From: Dasypus novemcinctus
Taxonomy: Eukaryota; Chordata; Mammalia; Cingulata; Dasypodidae
Assembly (NCBI RefSeq): GCF_030445035.2
Contig: NC_080682.1
Coordinates: forward strand, 36,438,770-36,502,769
Direction: 5' to 3'
Length of the DNA stretch: 64,000 nucleotides
The notes beneath the pieces were generated by a model, which searched no databases, was not told the DNA's origin, and saw only the letters and a program-made list of their open reading frames with translations. The translations under genes were made by a program, and so were the position numbers. Shown here in pieces: positions 1-12,860 of this stretch (the first letter of the stretch is position 1; each line of letters starts with the position of its first letter).

Positions 1-110
1 GGGGGGAGAGGTGGGGTGGGGGGGTGGGGTTGAATGGGACCTCACATATATATTTTTAATGTAATATTATCACAAAATCAATAAAAAAAAAAAGGAAAAA
101 AAAAAATAAA
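1..110 (+). mobile_element. L1 3' end with poly(A) tail
   Basis: A G-rich run is followed by 'gggacctcacatatat', 'taatgtaatattatcac' and an A-rich tail ending near 110. The same terminal sequence appears reverse-complemented at 14196, 29470 and 40091, so this is the 3' end of a LINE-1 on the plus strand. The body lies left of the window. A run of about 14 G follows at 138-152. Confidence 0.7.
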
Positions 111-174
111 GCCAGTTGAGTAGTTCTATTATTTGCTGGGGGGGGGGGGGGGCGCGCTCAAGTAATAAAGAATC

Positions 175-300
175 ACTATAATAACTAACATTTATTTAGC
201 ATGTATAGTTTCAAAGAACTTTGTAGGATTATTCTTTTGATCTTGGTAATATCTTTATCTTTTCCCTTTAGCTAAAACTTAAACATGTTGTGTTTTGCCA
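175..300 (-). repeat. MIR-like SINE fragment
   Basis: 'taacatttatttagcatgtatag' followed by a degraded 'aactttgtaggatta' matches the 3' part of MIR in reverse orientation ('aacatttattgagcgctta...'). It is short and diverged. The call rests on the remembered MIR consensus. Confidence 0.4.
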
Positions 301-434
301 AACTTCATGCTATAAACAGTAAAACTAATAACTGAACTTGGAATATTCTTACTCAGACACTATGATAATCCCAATAACCTATCTCTCCAAATGCACATGC
401 AAGATGTGATGCATAAACTCTTCTTCACACAGTA

Positions 435-863
435 TTTTGTTTTGCCTGCACTGCTATCACAAACACAACACAATAGGTTGGTTTAAACAAAAATTATTTA
501 TTGGTTCTTGATTTCTGAAGCCAGAAATCTGATACAAGACATAAAATTGCTTCCTCCTGGTAGATTGTATCTTTCTGGTGTGCGCTGAAAGTAACCTTAA
601 AATTTTGTGGATTTCCCATCACACGAACATTTCCTCCCCTTTCTTCTGCTCTTCATTGCTTTTATTCTCTTGGCTTCCACCTTTGAACTTTTTACAAAAC
701 CTCCAGTAATCAGGCTTAAGACCCACCCTATTCAGTTAGGCCACACCTTAACTAAATTAATATTTTCAACAGGTTAATTTACAATGGGTTCACCCTAACA
801 GGAATGCAGATTAAGATTAATAATAGGTATAAATTGGCGTAAGTAAATCAATCTACCAAAACA
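435..863 (-). mobile_element. MaLR-type LTR, probably solo
   Basis: Read on the minus strand, the segment begins 'TGTTTTGGTAGATTGA' near 863. It contains 'TTAAGGTGTGGCC' and 'GGGTGGGTCTTAA', the layout of MLT1-type ERVL-MaLR LTRs, and an AATAAA-like site near its far end. It ends near 443 in 'TGCAGGCA'. The 8-mer 'acacagta' lies at both 427-434 and 860-867 and may be part of a duplicated target, but the boundaries are not exact. No coding capacity is seen. Confidence 0.5.
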
Positions 864-1582
864 CAGTAAAATGGTAAAAACAAGGCTCTTAAAGTGAAAG
901 ACTTGATAGAATTAATAAGGAGTTTTAGTCCAAATAATGCCACAAGAATAACTGTTAAAGCTTTCTTTGGGAGAATAAAAAAAGTAAGCAAAAGATAATT
1001 AGATCAAATTATGAGTTAAGATTAGAAACTATAGAAAGAGAAGAAAGACAATAAAAGCTAGAAGTATTCCTATTTTCCTAGAATATTTTAATGTATTTGC
1101 AATAACAAAGACAGTAATTGTGTACTGCATGAATTATAAAGATATGGGAATTTCATGGGTCTCACAGCCTATTCTATAAAGGATAATTTCCAAAAAATAC
1201 ATTAATAAGGTAACTTCAAACAGGATTAAGATGTGTACATAATATAGCACAATTATTCAAAATGTAAGTAAATTTCACCTGCCTCAGAAACATCTTAAAA
1301 TGCACTAACAACAGTACTACTAATTGCAGTCACTAGAGCTGCATCCTAGGTACCTATGTTTTAAAAAGAACTGTAACTGATTCTGACAGGACACTAGGAT
1401 TAGCAACCAAATGGACAAAAAGTAAATTTAAATGAAATAACTTTATAATGTAAATAATTACCTGATTGATCTCTTCTTCAAGCTCCTGTAGCCAATATCA
1501 AATTACTTTTGATAAACAGTGTTCACTTGGATTTGAACACCTAGAAATCATCTTATTTTTTCTTTTACATTTAACAGAAAAG
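864..1582. other. 3' flank of the OR gene
   Basis: AT-rich sequence downstream of the minus-strand OR gene. It should include the 3' UTR, because OR transcripts usually carry a 3' UTR in the same exon as the coding sequence. I did not find a convincing polyadenylation signal and recognise no repeat here. Confidence 0.3.
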
Positions 1583-2533
1583 TCATTTTTTATATTGTCT
1601 TGAATATATCTCAATTGAAATCATCTTTTGATCCCAAAGCTTCCTCATAGCATTTTTCACCTCTGCATTCCTGAGAGTGTAGATCAAGGGATTCAACGTG
1701 GGAGTTACCATGGTATAAAATATGGCCACAGCTTTGTCAATGGAAAAGGTGGTCACTGGGCGAAGATACACAAATGTGCAGGGCACAAAGAATAAAATGA
1801 CCACAGTTATATGAGAGATACAGTTGGACAGGGCTTTGTGTCTCCCCTCCAAACTGTGAGATTTCAAAGTGCACAGGATGACCATATAAGAAATAATCAG
1901 AAGGAGGAAGTTTAAAAGACATATGAGCCCACTGTTGGCAGCAACGAAGAGACCAAGGGTATGGGTGTCCATGCAGACGAGTTTTAACAAAGGATTCAAG
2001 TCACACATGAAGTGGTCTATGATATTTGGTCCACAAAAGGGCAGCCAAACTGTGAAGAGGATCTGAATGGTAGCATGGACAAAACCTCCGACCCAAGCCA
2101 CTCCCACGAGGAAGCCACACACTTTTCTGCTCATGATGATTGTGTAGTGCAAGGGTTTGCAAATGGCCACATAGCGGTCAAAGGCCATCACTGTGAGCAG
2201 GATGATCTCAGTTGCACCAAAAAGATGCTCAGCAAAGACTTGAGCCATGCATCCCCTGAAAGAGATGGTTTTCCTCACAGCCAGAGTATCAGCTAGCATC
2301 TTAGGGGTCATAGAGGAAGAACAGCAGCCATCTATAAGGGATAAATAGGACAAGAAGAAGTACATGGGGGATCCCAGGGCTCTGCTGGCACTGATGGTGA
2401 TCATGATGAACAGGTTGCCTGCCAGGGTGACCAAGTAGACAATTAAAAACACAACAAATGAAAATTTCTGAAGCTCCACATTCTGAGTCAGACCCAGGAA
2501 GATGAATTCTGTGACATTATTCATCCTCTCCAT
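1583..2533 (-). CDS. Olfactory receptor, OR4 family (OR4C-like), intact
   Basis: Predicted odorant-sensing class A GPCR of olfactory cilia, coupling to Golf. Its ligand cannot be inferred. The single uninterrupted exon encodes 316 residues, normal for the family. Visible landmarks, numbered from the chosen start: N-glycosylation site NNVT in the N-terminus; GN of TM1 near 40; PMYFFL at 56-61; Cys95 paired with Cys177; [10 protein letters not shown] at 116-125; SY in TM5 near 215; KALSNCISH at 233-241; PTLNPLIY of TM7 at 278-285. Wording such as [14 protein letters not shown] and [15 protein letters not shown] points to OR4, closest to OR4C in memory. The start at 2533 gives [10 protein letters not shown]. 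An in-frame ATG at 2579-2581 is rejected because a splice acceptor lies between them. The C-terminus is slightly long, ending ...YSRQYKK. It is the only OR here without a lesion. Confidence 0.93.
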   Translation of the reverse strand: MERMNNVTEFIFLGLTQNVELQKFSFVVFLIVYLVTLAGNLFIMITISASRALGSPMYFFLSYLSLIDGCCSSSMTPKMLADTLAVRKTISFRGCMAQVFAEHLFGATEIILLTVMAFDRYVAICKPLHYTIIMSRKVCGFLVGVAWVGGFVHATIQILFTVWLPFCGPNIIDHFMCDLNPLLKLVCMDTHTLGLFVAANSGLICLLNFLLLIISYMVILCTLKSHSLEGRHKALSNCISHITVVILFFVPCTFVYLRPVTTFSIDKAVAIFYTMVTPTLNPLIYTLRNAEVKNAMRKLWDQKMISIEIYSRQYKK

Positions 2534-2562
2534 TATAGTCAACTCAGTTGCCACGTGATTTA

Positions 2563-2580
2563 CCTGAAAAAAATAATTCA
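2563..2580 (-). promoter_or_regulatory. Splice acceptor before the OR coding exon
   Basis: On the minus strand the sequence reads 'TTATTTTTTTCAG' followed by 'GTAAATCACGTGG', so the AG falls at 2565-2564 and the exon would start at 2563. This is 30 bases before the preferred ATG. OR genes usually have one or more short non-coding 5' exons spliced to an intronless coding exon, so a pyrimidine tract plus CAG here is expected and decides the start. An E-box, CACGTG, lies just inside the exon. Confidence 0.65.
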
Positions 2581-2581
2581 A

Positions 2582-5200
2582 CTGATCTGCAGTAATGGCA
2601 TTTTCACTTATGAATATCCATGGAGTGCCTTATTTTTCCTAGTTTTACCTGGTACAAAAAGAAATGCAAAATTATATCAACTCTCTCATTTTTTATTCAA
2701 CAGGTCACACTAGAAGTGGAGTTTATTTTGTTTTTTTTTTTATAATTTCCTGACTTTCTTTTAATGTTCTATAATAAAATGTACAATTTTTAATTTAGGA
2801 AAATAATGGTTTGTATCAGGTTTCCAGAACCTATCCATTAAAGGTTATATAATCAGCTCAGTTACAGATATCCAAAGTTGCACGTACTTAGCCCCAAAGT
2901 GGCTTGACATACTTACTGGAAAACAAGTAAAAATCATTTGGCTAATATCATTCAAAATGTTTTAAAAATATGTTGAGATTCTTTCAGGCTCTATACCCCA
3001 TGAGCCATCCATTTTCTTGTTTTGTCTTCCTAGAAAATATCCCCACTTTCTCATGAGTGAAAGTTGGTGCTCCTACATCCTCCATATCTAAGAAATTGTG
3101 TTGAATACCAATTACTGCAATTGCTACATTGTCTCACATTCATCCGTATGTGTCCAATTGCTACGTTGTCTCACATTCATTTGTGTGTGTGTCCAATTCT
3201 ATGGGTCATTGAAGACAAATATCTTGACTTTTTACTCTTTTAGCCTTAGCCATTCTTGCATCCACAGTTCTGGACAAGAAGTAAACACTCATGAAGACTT
3301 TGCTGAGAAAGGGAGAAGAAAAAAGGCAAAAGAGAAAGAAATTGGTTTTCTTTCTCTTTTGTAAAAGGTAAAGAGAAAAACAGAAATATTTGAAAAAAAA
3401 AAAAAAAAAGAAAGAGAATGGGGTATTAAAGTCAAAGACAGTTTGGAATCCCAGTGTAGAATTATTCCTTAACCACTATGTAATATTAATTAATTTTACC
3501 TGTCACTATTCAATTTCTTCATGTTAAAGAATAAATAATTATATATTGGATTGTGGTGAGGATTAAATTTTTGCAAAATTTCTATTATTTTTTTTGTTTT
3601 TTTTCTCATAGAAATACCACAAAAGAAAGTGGTAATAAAGTAGCTTTTAATATCTCCAAAAGTCATAAATTCTGAAAACATAAGTTACAAATATGAGGAG
3701 AAACAAGTGAACAGTGGTAACAAAAAGTGAAAAAGAAAGTTCATCAGATAAAAAAAAGCAGGCTGCTAAAAGAATACTTAACATAAAAAATATGAGTACT
3801 TAACATAGAATACATAACATCAAGATGGTTTCTGGGGGCCTTTTTCAAATGTCTGTGTTATTCATTAACTTTCTCAATAAACGTCTCTTCTAAATCTAAC
3901 TCTTAACTTTGAGTATGTCTTTCAGACCTGTAAAAGCAGTTTACTATTCAAGTAAATAGTTGGGAGAAAGTGATGCTTTAAAAGACTTATGACCTATTCA
4001 TGTTCCCATCTCCACTGCTGACCAATGTTCAGTATCATAACGCATTAGCTGAGTAGAAGATAATGTGAAACAAAGAAAGGGAGGGAGAAAGAAAGGGATG
4101 AGAAAGAAGAAAAACGGGCATGAATAGAGTCATCTAAGACTTTTTTTTTTAAAGATGTAGGCATCTTGTAGCATTTTAATCAAGTGCTGAATTTAAAATG
4201 TGAACGCTGTGGATTTTAACTGGCCTCATTATAGAGGACATTTTTGAAAAACACCATATAGAGTGTTATAACAACTTATTTGCTATCTATTGATTTTTAA
4301 CAAACTAATAAAATCTTAAAATGATAAGTTTGTGCATTTTTTATCCAGTGTGCATGCAAGCAGAACCATGATTATACTAATTTAGTAAGCTGAAACATTC
4401 TTTCCAGAAAAGAAAAGATCAAAACAAAATCAAAAGCAAGAAAATTGTGACTTTTTTACCTACCAGTGTACATCTGTTTGTCAATAACTTCCTATTGAGC
4501 CTGACCTTGCTTCCATAATAAACTATCCCAGAAAGTATACTCATTCAGCTTTGGTGTTTAAAAGGAATTTGAGTCTTTGAGAGGGAGTAATAGCAGCTAC
4601 TCTTATCTGTTTCCATTTCCATGGATCTCACAGAAATCTAGGAGTATTTCAAATTATTATAAGAAATTTTGATAACGTTCAACAGGGATCTAATAATAGG
4701 GTAGTCATTTTTAATGCTAGAAAAAAATAAATCCAATTTCCAAGACATCAGCAGCAGGTTGAGTTCCTCCGAATGAGAAATCTCATGATGCTAATCCTTC
4801 TGGACTTTTCACAGCATCAGTGCTCTGCCCACAGCCAAATACTTTGGTCCTTCTTTCTCCTACCATTTTACTGGATGCCCATGTCTGGCCCCAGTGTATC
4901 AGGAAGATGCACGGCCTTTGTTATTGTGCTGACCAGAACTATATACTGTCTTTCCTTCTCAACTCATTCAGTTCCCATGCCATAGAGAGATAGTTTTGTT
5001 TAAGTAGGTAAAATCATCCCTGAGTGAGTTCCTCAAGGGAAGAATAATTAATATTGGAAGCATCACTTTCTCCCAACTATTTAGTCTTTAATATTTGGCA
5101 ACCAAATGGGTATTCATTCCTCCTACTTTCTTGTTGGAATCAGAATGCAGACTCTGCATTTCTATTTTTTCAGCAAATATTCATTGAACTCTACAACTAA
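2582..5200. other. 5' flank of the OR gene, no gene seen
   Basis: Upstream side of the minus-strand OR gene. Its promoter and non-coding first exon should lie here or further right, but I cannot place them from sequence alone. The region is AT-rich with low-complexity A runs (for example near 3395). It holds one short tandem duplication, listed separately. No open frame looks like a protein gene. Confidence 0.4.
3117..3196. repeat. Two-copy tandem repeat, about 40 bp
   Basis: The words 'caattgctac', 'ttgtctcacattcat' and 'gtgtccaatt' occur twice in a row, in two adjacent units of about 40 bp differing at a few positions. The second unit has an expanded GT run. Confidence 0.7.
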
Positions 5201-5219
5201 CCAGTTAAAATTTTGTTCA

Positions 5220-5455
5220 ATAATAATAACAACAGTAAGTGCTTTTGAGCACCATGTCTATATTAAATATAATTTATGTGGTACTCTTTGTGGTGGGCAC
5301 TATTAATATCCCCAGTTTTTTGGTGAAGAAACTGAATCACTTTGAATTTAAGTAAATTACCCAGGAAAAAAATAAAGCAGGTGGCTGAACTGAGATTTAT
5401 ATTTGTCTTCCATCATAACCCAAAGAACATCTCAGTTCTCATGATGCAAGAATTC
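5220..5455 (-). repeat. MIR-like SINE
   Basis: Reverse-oriented MIR pattern: 'gtaagtgcttttgagcacc', then 'tttggtgaagaaactgaatc', 'taagtaaattaccca' and 'ggtggctgaactgagattt'. This matches the MIR succession of 'gatgaggaaactgag', 'taagtaacttgccca' and 'agtggcagagccggga'. Confidence 0.6.
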
Positions 5456-5649
5456 AACTCTTAAAGCCACATAGAGACAAGAACTCTGTCTCTCTGGAGC
5501 TGCTTGCACTTTAAGAAACGTGTTTTGAAATCTGTAGCTCTGCTTTGTTTTTTGTTTTTTTTTGTTTAGGCAGTGCTTCTGGTAGTGTTGGTGCTTCACA
5601 GCTAATGTTGGTGGATGGATTTCAGGGTAGTTTCCACGTTTTTGGGATT

Positions 5650-7320
5650 ATTGTCAGGTTGCTATGAAGACATATTCACATCAACAAGCATTTATGTGCC
5701 ATACTACTCTTTGCATATAAATCTAAGAATCAAACCTATGAATCATATGTATGTAAATGTTCAAGAGTACTAGAAAATGCAAAATTGTTTCCTATGGTAG
5801 TTTTGAGATACATACTTATAGCAGCATTGTATGAGAGACCACTGGTTCATACCCTCTACATCACATAGTATTCTCATGTTTTTATTTTTGTAAATTAAAT
5901 ATCATCTCAGTGTTGGTTTCATTTGCATTTTCCTGATTTATAATGATTTGATTATTGTTCCATGAGTTACACCTCTTTCTTTTCTCTGAAATGCTTGCCC
6001 TTATGTTATACCATTTTACTATTGTTTTATTTGTCTTTTTTCTTTTCGATATGTTGATGTTCATTAAATATTATTAAAAATGTCATCAGATATCTTACAA
6101 CATGATCTAATTATGATTTCTCTTATTATTTTATAGTTCTCTCATCACCGTAAGTTCAAATATAAATGTTGATGTGTATATATAATTTCTTTTATGATGA
6201 AAGTTTTTTTTTATTTAAGAAAATTTTACATACCCCAAGGTCACAAAGATCCTCATGTATGTTCCTTTCTAAAATATATCATGTTTGGCTTCTAATATTT
6301 ACGTTTTTTACCATACTGAGATTAGTTCGGAACTCTGCTCACACCAAGTTTGCAAAGATATGCTCTAGTTTACTTGAAGATGATTTATACTTTTCACTTT
6401 TAATTTTAAGTTTATGATTAAATTCAAATTATTTTTGTGGGGAGTTAATTATCACTTGATGTTCATTTAAATCCATATGGACAACCAATTATTAATGTGT
6501 CTTTTCCTGAAAATACTTTTCATTTTTTTAATAAAATCAATTGATGATATACGTACAGGTGAATTTCTGGACTTTCTTCCCTGTTCCACTGAACTGCATG
6601 CTTATCCTTATGTCAAGACCATACTGTCTTGATTATTGAATCTTTATATTAACTCTTGAAATCTAGTAGTGTAGATTTTCAAAGCAGAATTCTTTCACAT
6701 GATATGTTAGATTTATTCCTATATATTTTATCTCTTCTAATCGAAAATGTTTTCTAATTTCATTTTCCAATGTTTTTATTATTAATGTAGAAGATATAAT
6801 TTTTATACACTGCTCTTTTTACCAGAAGTGTGTAGTTAAATTCACTTATTAATTCTACTAGTTTATTTTCTAACTACACAACCATAGAAATTGCAGATAA
6901 AGAAGAGATTAATTCTTCCTATCCCAACTTATGCACTTTTTTCTTTTTAAAGCCTAATTAGTACATCTAGTACTTCTAATACTTTATTGAATAGAACAAA
7001 AGAGCAGACATCATTGCTTTCTTGCTAAACTTAGAAGAAAAGTGGTGCAGTATTTTACCATTAATTCAAAATGTAAGCTTTCTGTTAATGCACATGATAT
7101 TCAAGATGTTTAATTTTATTCCTAAATTGCTGCAAGTGTTTTTTTTTATCATAATTGGGATGATGTTTGCCAAAACTTTCTACATCCACAGAGATGACCA
7201 TATATTTTTTTCTTTATCTTGTTTATTAATGAATTAAACTGACTGATTTTCTATTTTAAAAATCTTACATTTCTTAAATAAATCCCAATAGGTCATGATA
7301 TATCATCTTTTAATAATATT
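5650..7320 (-). mobile_element. Old L1 fragment, minus strand
   Basis: The plus strand reads like the reverse complement of an ancient L1 3' half: 'agcagcattgtatgagag', 'gtttcatttgcattttcctg', 'ttgaatagaacaaaagagcag', 'tttaattttattcctaaatt'. These parallel the ORF2 end and upstream ORF2 segments of L1M-type elements. It is heavily diverged with no open frame. The limits are approximate. Confidence 0.55.
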
Positions 7321-7424
7321 GTTTCATTTACGATGACAACAAAAATGGAAGTGTAAGAAACTCCAAATACCATTCCTTTCACTAAAGCAATGATTAATCT
7401 GGCATGAAATGCTCACTATTAAAT

Positions 7425-9060
7425 TTTTTTTTAAATATTTTTATTTATTTTTAAAAGATACATAGATCACACAAAATGTTACATTAAAAAATATAGGAGG
7501 TTCCCATATGCTCCACTCCCCACAACCCCCACTTTTCCCACAGCAACTTCTTTCATTAGTGTGGTACATTCATTGCATTTGAAGAATATATTTTGTACCC
7601 CAGTCACACATCATGAATTTTAGTTTACGTTGTAGTTTCCACTCTCTCCCATTCCATTCAGTGAGTTATGGCAGGATATATAATGTTCTGAATCTGTCCC
7701 TGCAATATCATTCATGACAACTCCAAGTCCCAAAAATGCCATCATATCACACTTCCTTTCCCCTCTCCCTGCCTTCAGCAGCTCCCGTGGCTATTGTCTC
7801 CACATCAATGATATAATTTCTTCCATTGATAGAGTCACAATAATTCTATAGTAGAATACCAGTAAGAAATATGAAACTCTAACCCATATTTTATCCCTCC
7901 ATCAGAGGACCCTGGGAGGGTGATGCCCACTCCATTTCTCAACTGAGAGGGGCCTTCAATTCCACATGAATAGTGGATGGGACTCTTGTGCCTGCAGATG
8001 TAGACTCTCTCAGTTCCTTGGTGTGGTGGTTGTCCATCCTCACTTCCCTGCCAGTTGACCTGGGTAAGTCCAAAGAACTGGATAGCAGGTGATGCAACAC
8101 CACTGAGGCTTAGCGCCCAACTGACACATAGATATTCTAAAGATTCAAGGCTCCTTGGTATACACCAACTCCAATACCAAATACAGGTTTAATAAAAGGG
8201 ACAAAAGAGGCATGTGTAGAGAAGTCACATCTGAGTCTAACTCTATTCACACTCAGGACTACAAATTCCAAAGTACAGCCCACTGCCAAGGCACTGAACT
8301 CCAGCGCTATCTGACATGACAGTAGGACCTGGGTGTCTCTGTAGCCCTCAGGAGCACCACTACCTGCGATTGTATCTGCTTTGGCTATCTGTGAGATCCT
8401 GCTGAGACATACATAAAAGTGACCCCTCTGATGAACTCCTGACTCATTTTGAAGTCTCTTGGCCATATAAACTCATTTGACCTATCATTTCTCACTTTTA
8501 ATCAACGTCATTTTCTATTTTTAATTCCAGCTGGAACTTGGTAGTAATCCCTAAGCACCAGGGAGCTCATCTCCAGGAGTCATGTCCTACACTGAAGGAA
8601 AGTAATGCATTTATTTGCTGAGTTTGACTTAGAAAGTGGCCACATTTGAGCACATAGAGGCTCTCAGGAGGTAACTCTTTGGCATCCTGCAACTGTAGGC
8701 AAAGTTGAAATTTTAAGCACAACAGGCTAGTAAGCATAGTCATCAATATCAAGGACCCATCATTGGACCATCCTTCTTCACTGGTCATTGCCCTTGCACT
8801 TGGAGAATTTTTACTGTTCCACTGGGGAATGCAACAGAGGTTCCCAGGATGGGAACCCAGCACTCCCTCAGTTGTCATGTGAATCTTCTGTGTCAATACC
8901 CATTGAACATCCAAAAATATCTATATACCCTATATGCATGTCCATGCGAACTCCCTCCCATGCATCCTCAATCAATGACACCCCACAACAATGCTCCTCC
9001 TCTGCCATAGTTGAACCCATCTATGATCCAAAACTTCTTCAGAAATGAAGCCTAATATAT
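7425..9060 (-). mobile_element. L1 3' UTR and tail, minus strand
   Basis: It starts with a T-rich tail and 'tgttacattaaaaaatat', then 'cccatatgctccactcccc' and 'attcattgcatttg'. Related order and wording appear in the copies at 29470 and 40091. Internal landmarks shared with 40091 include 'gccatataaactcatttg' and 'ggtagtaa'. It represents a long L1 3' untranslated region, so the short open frames inside it are not genes. Confidence 0.7.
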
Positions 9061-9309
9061 TGCCAAATTCAATTACTTGGCAAATTCAGTAGTAATGATA
9101 GGTTTTAACATTAGAAATAAAATACATAATAATTTAGAAAAACTAAAATAAAGTGAAAAAATTGGAGTAATAAAAAAACAAAAAATATTATAGAAATTTT
9201 GTTTTTATGTTTTGCCTTTCATCACTGTAGTAGATGTTGTCCTGTATGTATAGTGGCAGGGAAATCTCTTCCATTTCTTTCTAAGGGTCTTATCTCTCTT
9301 TTGTTTTTC

Positions 9310-12300
9310 AGGATGTCTTCGAAAGAGTTTTAGGTCACAGCAAAGTCACATACAGAATATAAGGGACTCTCATATACCAAACATTCTCCCCCTTTCTCCC
9401 CTTCCCCAACAAGGATCCTTTTACATGTGTATTTATGTTTTCTATAACTGATGTACAAATATTGAAACATAGTTAATAACCATGGTCAATATTTTATGTT
9501 ATGGTTAACATTTTAGACCATACACTTTTATAAAATTTTGGTGAAATTTAACATGGCCTGTATCCATCATTGTATGATCATGCAGGACACTTCCATTGCC
9601 CCCAATTACCCCCTCTTCCATTTATTCTATTCTTCTCTCCCCCTCCCCTCAGGGCCCACAGTGACAGCCAAGCTTCACTGCTCAAAGGAAAAGATTCATA
9701 GATACTTGCAACAATGCTGAGGAATTGACAGAGTAGTCTGTTCTTCCCCATTAGGAGCCACCCATGCTCTCAAGAGATACCCTCCACTCTGTTTAAGAAC
9801 ATCGGGTCTCCCAGGATGGGGGTACAATGTCTTCCCACCCACTGTATGGGCCTCCACTCACTGAGATAACACACTATGACAAAATGAGCACTCACACATT
9901 CCCTAGAAGCCTGCCTCAGGTGCAACCTCTGACAAAGGCTCCCCATCCAATACCTTAAACCAGTAACCTTTTATTATTATATTTTCTAAAGAGATTTCTC
10001 AACATTATAGCTTCAACCACACACCTGCCAACCCCCATATTTACCTGCTACCCCCCAATCCTCTCTCCAATTCCATTTGACCCATCCTCTCAAGTCTAGC
10101 CCCATCAAGCCTGCAGAGCCCAACCCAAGAGAATCCCTATACCCCTGCCATATCCCATCACTGCACAACCACTTTCCTTATCATATATTTTACCTGTATG
10201 TATGGGCATTCATCTTCCCCTCTGTTTCCTGTAAGCATATCTTCCAGACTCCAGCTCTCTGAGATGGCACAATTTGCTTAATTCATATCAGAAAGGTCAT
10301 GTAGTATTTGTCCTTCAAAGCCTGGCTTGCATCACCCAACATAAGGTACACCAGATTCACCCATGTTATCCCATGTGTTTGTACTGTATTCCTTCTTACA
10401 ACTGAGCAGTATTTAACTGTATGTATATACCACATTTTGTTTATAGATTCATCTGTTAATGGGCTTTTGGGTTGATTCTAAATTTTGGTAATGGTGAATA
10501 ATGCTGCTATGAACATTGGTGTGCATATGTTGTTTTGTGTCCTTGCTTTCAGTTCTAATGGTTATATACCCAACAGTGAAATTGCTGGGTCATGACAAAT
10601 ATCTAGCTAGTTTTTTGAGGAACTGCCAACCTGTCTTCCACAAATGCTGGTTCATTCTATGTTCCCACCAACAGTGGATGAGGGTTCCCATTCCTTCACA
10701 TCCCCACTTGTAGTCCTCTTTTTTTTTTTTAATAACCACCAGTCTAATGGATGTAAGATGGTATCTCATTGTAGTTTTGATTTGCATTTCCCTAATAGCT
10801 AGTGATGTTGAGCATCATTTCATGAACTTTTATCCATTTGTATTTCTTTTTGGAGAAATGTCTATTCAGACTTGCCCATCCTTCAAATGTGCTTTACATC
10901 TTTTTATTTTTTGAGATATATGATTTCTTCATATATGCTGGGCATTAGGCTCCTATCAGACATGTGATTACCAAATATTTTCTGTTACTGAATAGGCTGT
11001 CTTTTCACTTTCTTGACAAACTTCTTTGAAGTGCAAAAAGTTTTAATTTTGAGGAGGTCCCATTTATATTTTTTCCTTCACTGCTCATGCTTTTGGTGTA
11101 AAGTTCTTGAAGCCATTTCCTAGTACAAGGTCCAATAGATGTTTCCCTACATTGTCTTCCAAGGTCTTTAAGGTTCTGGCTTTTATATGTAGAACTTTAA
11201 TCCATCTTGAGTTGATTTTTGTATAAGATGTGTGATGGTGTTCCTCTCTCATCTTTTGCATATGGACATCCAATTCTCCAAGCACCATTTGTTGAAGAGG
11301 CCATTATATCCCAACTGAGTGGGCTTGGTGGCCTTGTCAAAAATCAAATACTCCAAATGTAAGGATCTATATCAGAACTCTCAATTTGATCCCATTGGTC
11401 AATATGTCTATCCTTGTGCTGATACCATGCAGTTTTAACCACTATAGCTTTGTAGTATAATTTAAACTCAGGTAGTATGATTCCTCTGATTTCATTTTTT
11501 TTTTCCCTATATGTTTTTGGTTATTTGGGGCTTCTTTTCCTTGCAAATAAATTTCATAGTTAGTTTATCCTGTTCAGTAAAACTGCTGTGTGGATTTTTA
11601 TTAAGATTGCATTAAATTTGTAGATTAGTTTGTGTAGGATAGACATCTTGATATTTAGTATTCCTATCAATGAACAGGGAATCTTCTTACATTTAGTTAA
11701 GTCTTCTTTGGTTTCCTTTAACAGTGTTGTGCGATTTTCTGTGTATAAATCATTTACATCTTTAGTTAAACTTATTCTTAAATATTTGATTTTTTAAATT
11801 TTCTATTGTAAATGGTATTTTTTCTTGATTTCTTCCTAAGATTGCTCATTATTGGTGTATAGAAATGCTACTGATTTTTGTGCATTGATCTTATAACTAA
11901 CTACTTTACTGAGCTCCTTTATAAGTTTTTGAAGCTTTGTTGTAAATTTCTCAGGGCTTTCTATGTATAGGATCATGTCATCTGAAAATAGTGATATTTT
12001 TACTTCTTCTTTTCCAATTTGGATGCCTTTTATGTCTTTTTCTTGCCTGAGTTCTCAAGCATGTATTTCTAACACAATGTTAAATAGGAGCAGTGATAGG
12101 GCACATCCTTGTCTTGTTCCCAGTCTTAGGGGGAAAGATTTTGGGATTTCACCATTATATATGATATTAACTGTGGGTTTTTCATGTGTACACTTTATCA
12201 TTTTCACAAAGTTTCCTTCTATTCCTGTCTTTTGCAGGGTCTTTATCAGGAAAGGATGCTGTATTTTGTTGAATGCTTTTTCTGCATTGATAGCAACGAT

Positions 12301-12860
12301 CATGTGATTTTTTTCTTTTGATCTGTTTATGTAGTGTATTACATTGATTGATTTTCTTATGTTGAACCATTCTTGCATACCAGGAATAAAACCCACTTGG
12401 TCATGGCGTATAATTCATTTGATGTGTTGTTGAATATGATTAGCAAATATTCTGTTGAGGAATTTAGCATCTAGGTTCATTAAAGAGATTGGTCTATAAT
12501 TTTCCTTTCTCGTGGCATCTTTTCTGGCTTTGGTATTAAGATAAAGCTTGCATCAAAGAATGAGCTAGGCAATGTTCCTTCTACTTCAATTTTTTTGGAA
12601 GAATTTAAGCAAGATTGTGTTAGTTCTTTCCAGAATGCTTAGTAGAATTCACCTGTGAAGCCATCTGGTTTAGTGCTCTTCTTAGCTTGGAGGTTTTTAA
12701 TGACTGATTCTATCTCTTGACTTGTGATTAGTCTGTTGAGATAATCAATTTCTTCTTTCATCAATCTAGGCTGCTTATGTGTTTCCAAGAATTTGTCCAT
12801 TTTTCTCTAAATTTTCCTTTCTTGTTGGCATACAGTTTTTCAAAGTATCAAAATACCATA
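9310..12860 (-). mobile_element. L1: ORF2 3' portion and 3' UTR, minus strand
   Basis: From about 10440 to 12860 the sequence is the reverse complement of a LINE-1 ORF2 3' half. Recognisable text includes 'aatgctgctatgaacattgg', 'attgctgggtcat', 'aagatggtatctcattg' and 'tctatgtataggatcatgtc'. Below 10440 lies C-rich 3' UTR sequence. Another L1 tail (7425-9060) is adjacent in the same orientation, so this may be two insertions or one rearranged element. Confidence 0.8.
12055..12396 (-). pseudogene. L1 ORF2 reverse-transcriptase remnant
   Basis: A 113-residue open stretch of LINE-1 ORF2 protein, the endonuclease/reverse transcriptase that copies L1 RNA into the genome. It carries the fingers/palm text [15 protein letters not shown] and the downstream [15 protein letters not shown]. 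The intact protein is about 1275 residues, so this is a small fragment flanked by stops. The FADD-type catalytic box is not in this open stretch. It lies inside the minus-strand L1 and has no cellular function of its own. Confidence 0.85.

Noticed and set aside
2012-2296. 94-codon plus-strand frame
   Set aside because: Antisense shadow of the intact OR gene.
1583-2581. Using the first ATG at 2581 as the OR start
   Set aside because: A pyrimidine tract and CAG at 2564-2576 indicate a splice acceptor downstream of it. The start at 2533 gives the usual short OR4 N-terminus.
8137-8914. Two minus-strand frames of 109 and 115 codons
   Set aside because: They fall in an L1 3' UTR. Part of the same text recurs at 30200-30430 and 40800-41100 with broken frames.
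11963-12307. 114-codon plus-strand frame
   Set aside because: Antisense to the L1 reverse-transcriptase fragment at 12055-12396.
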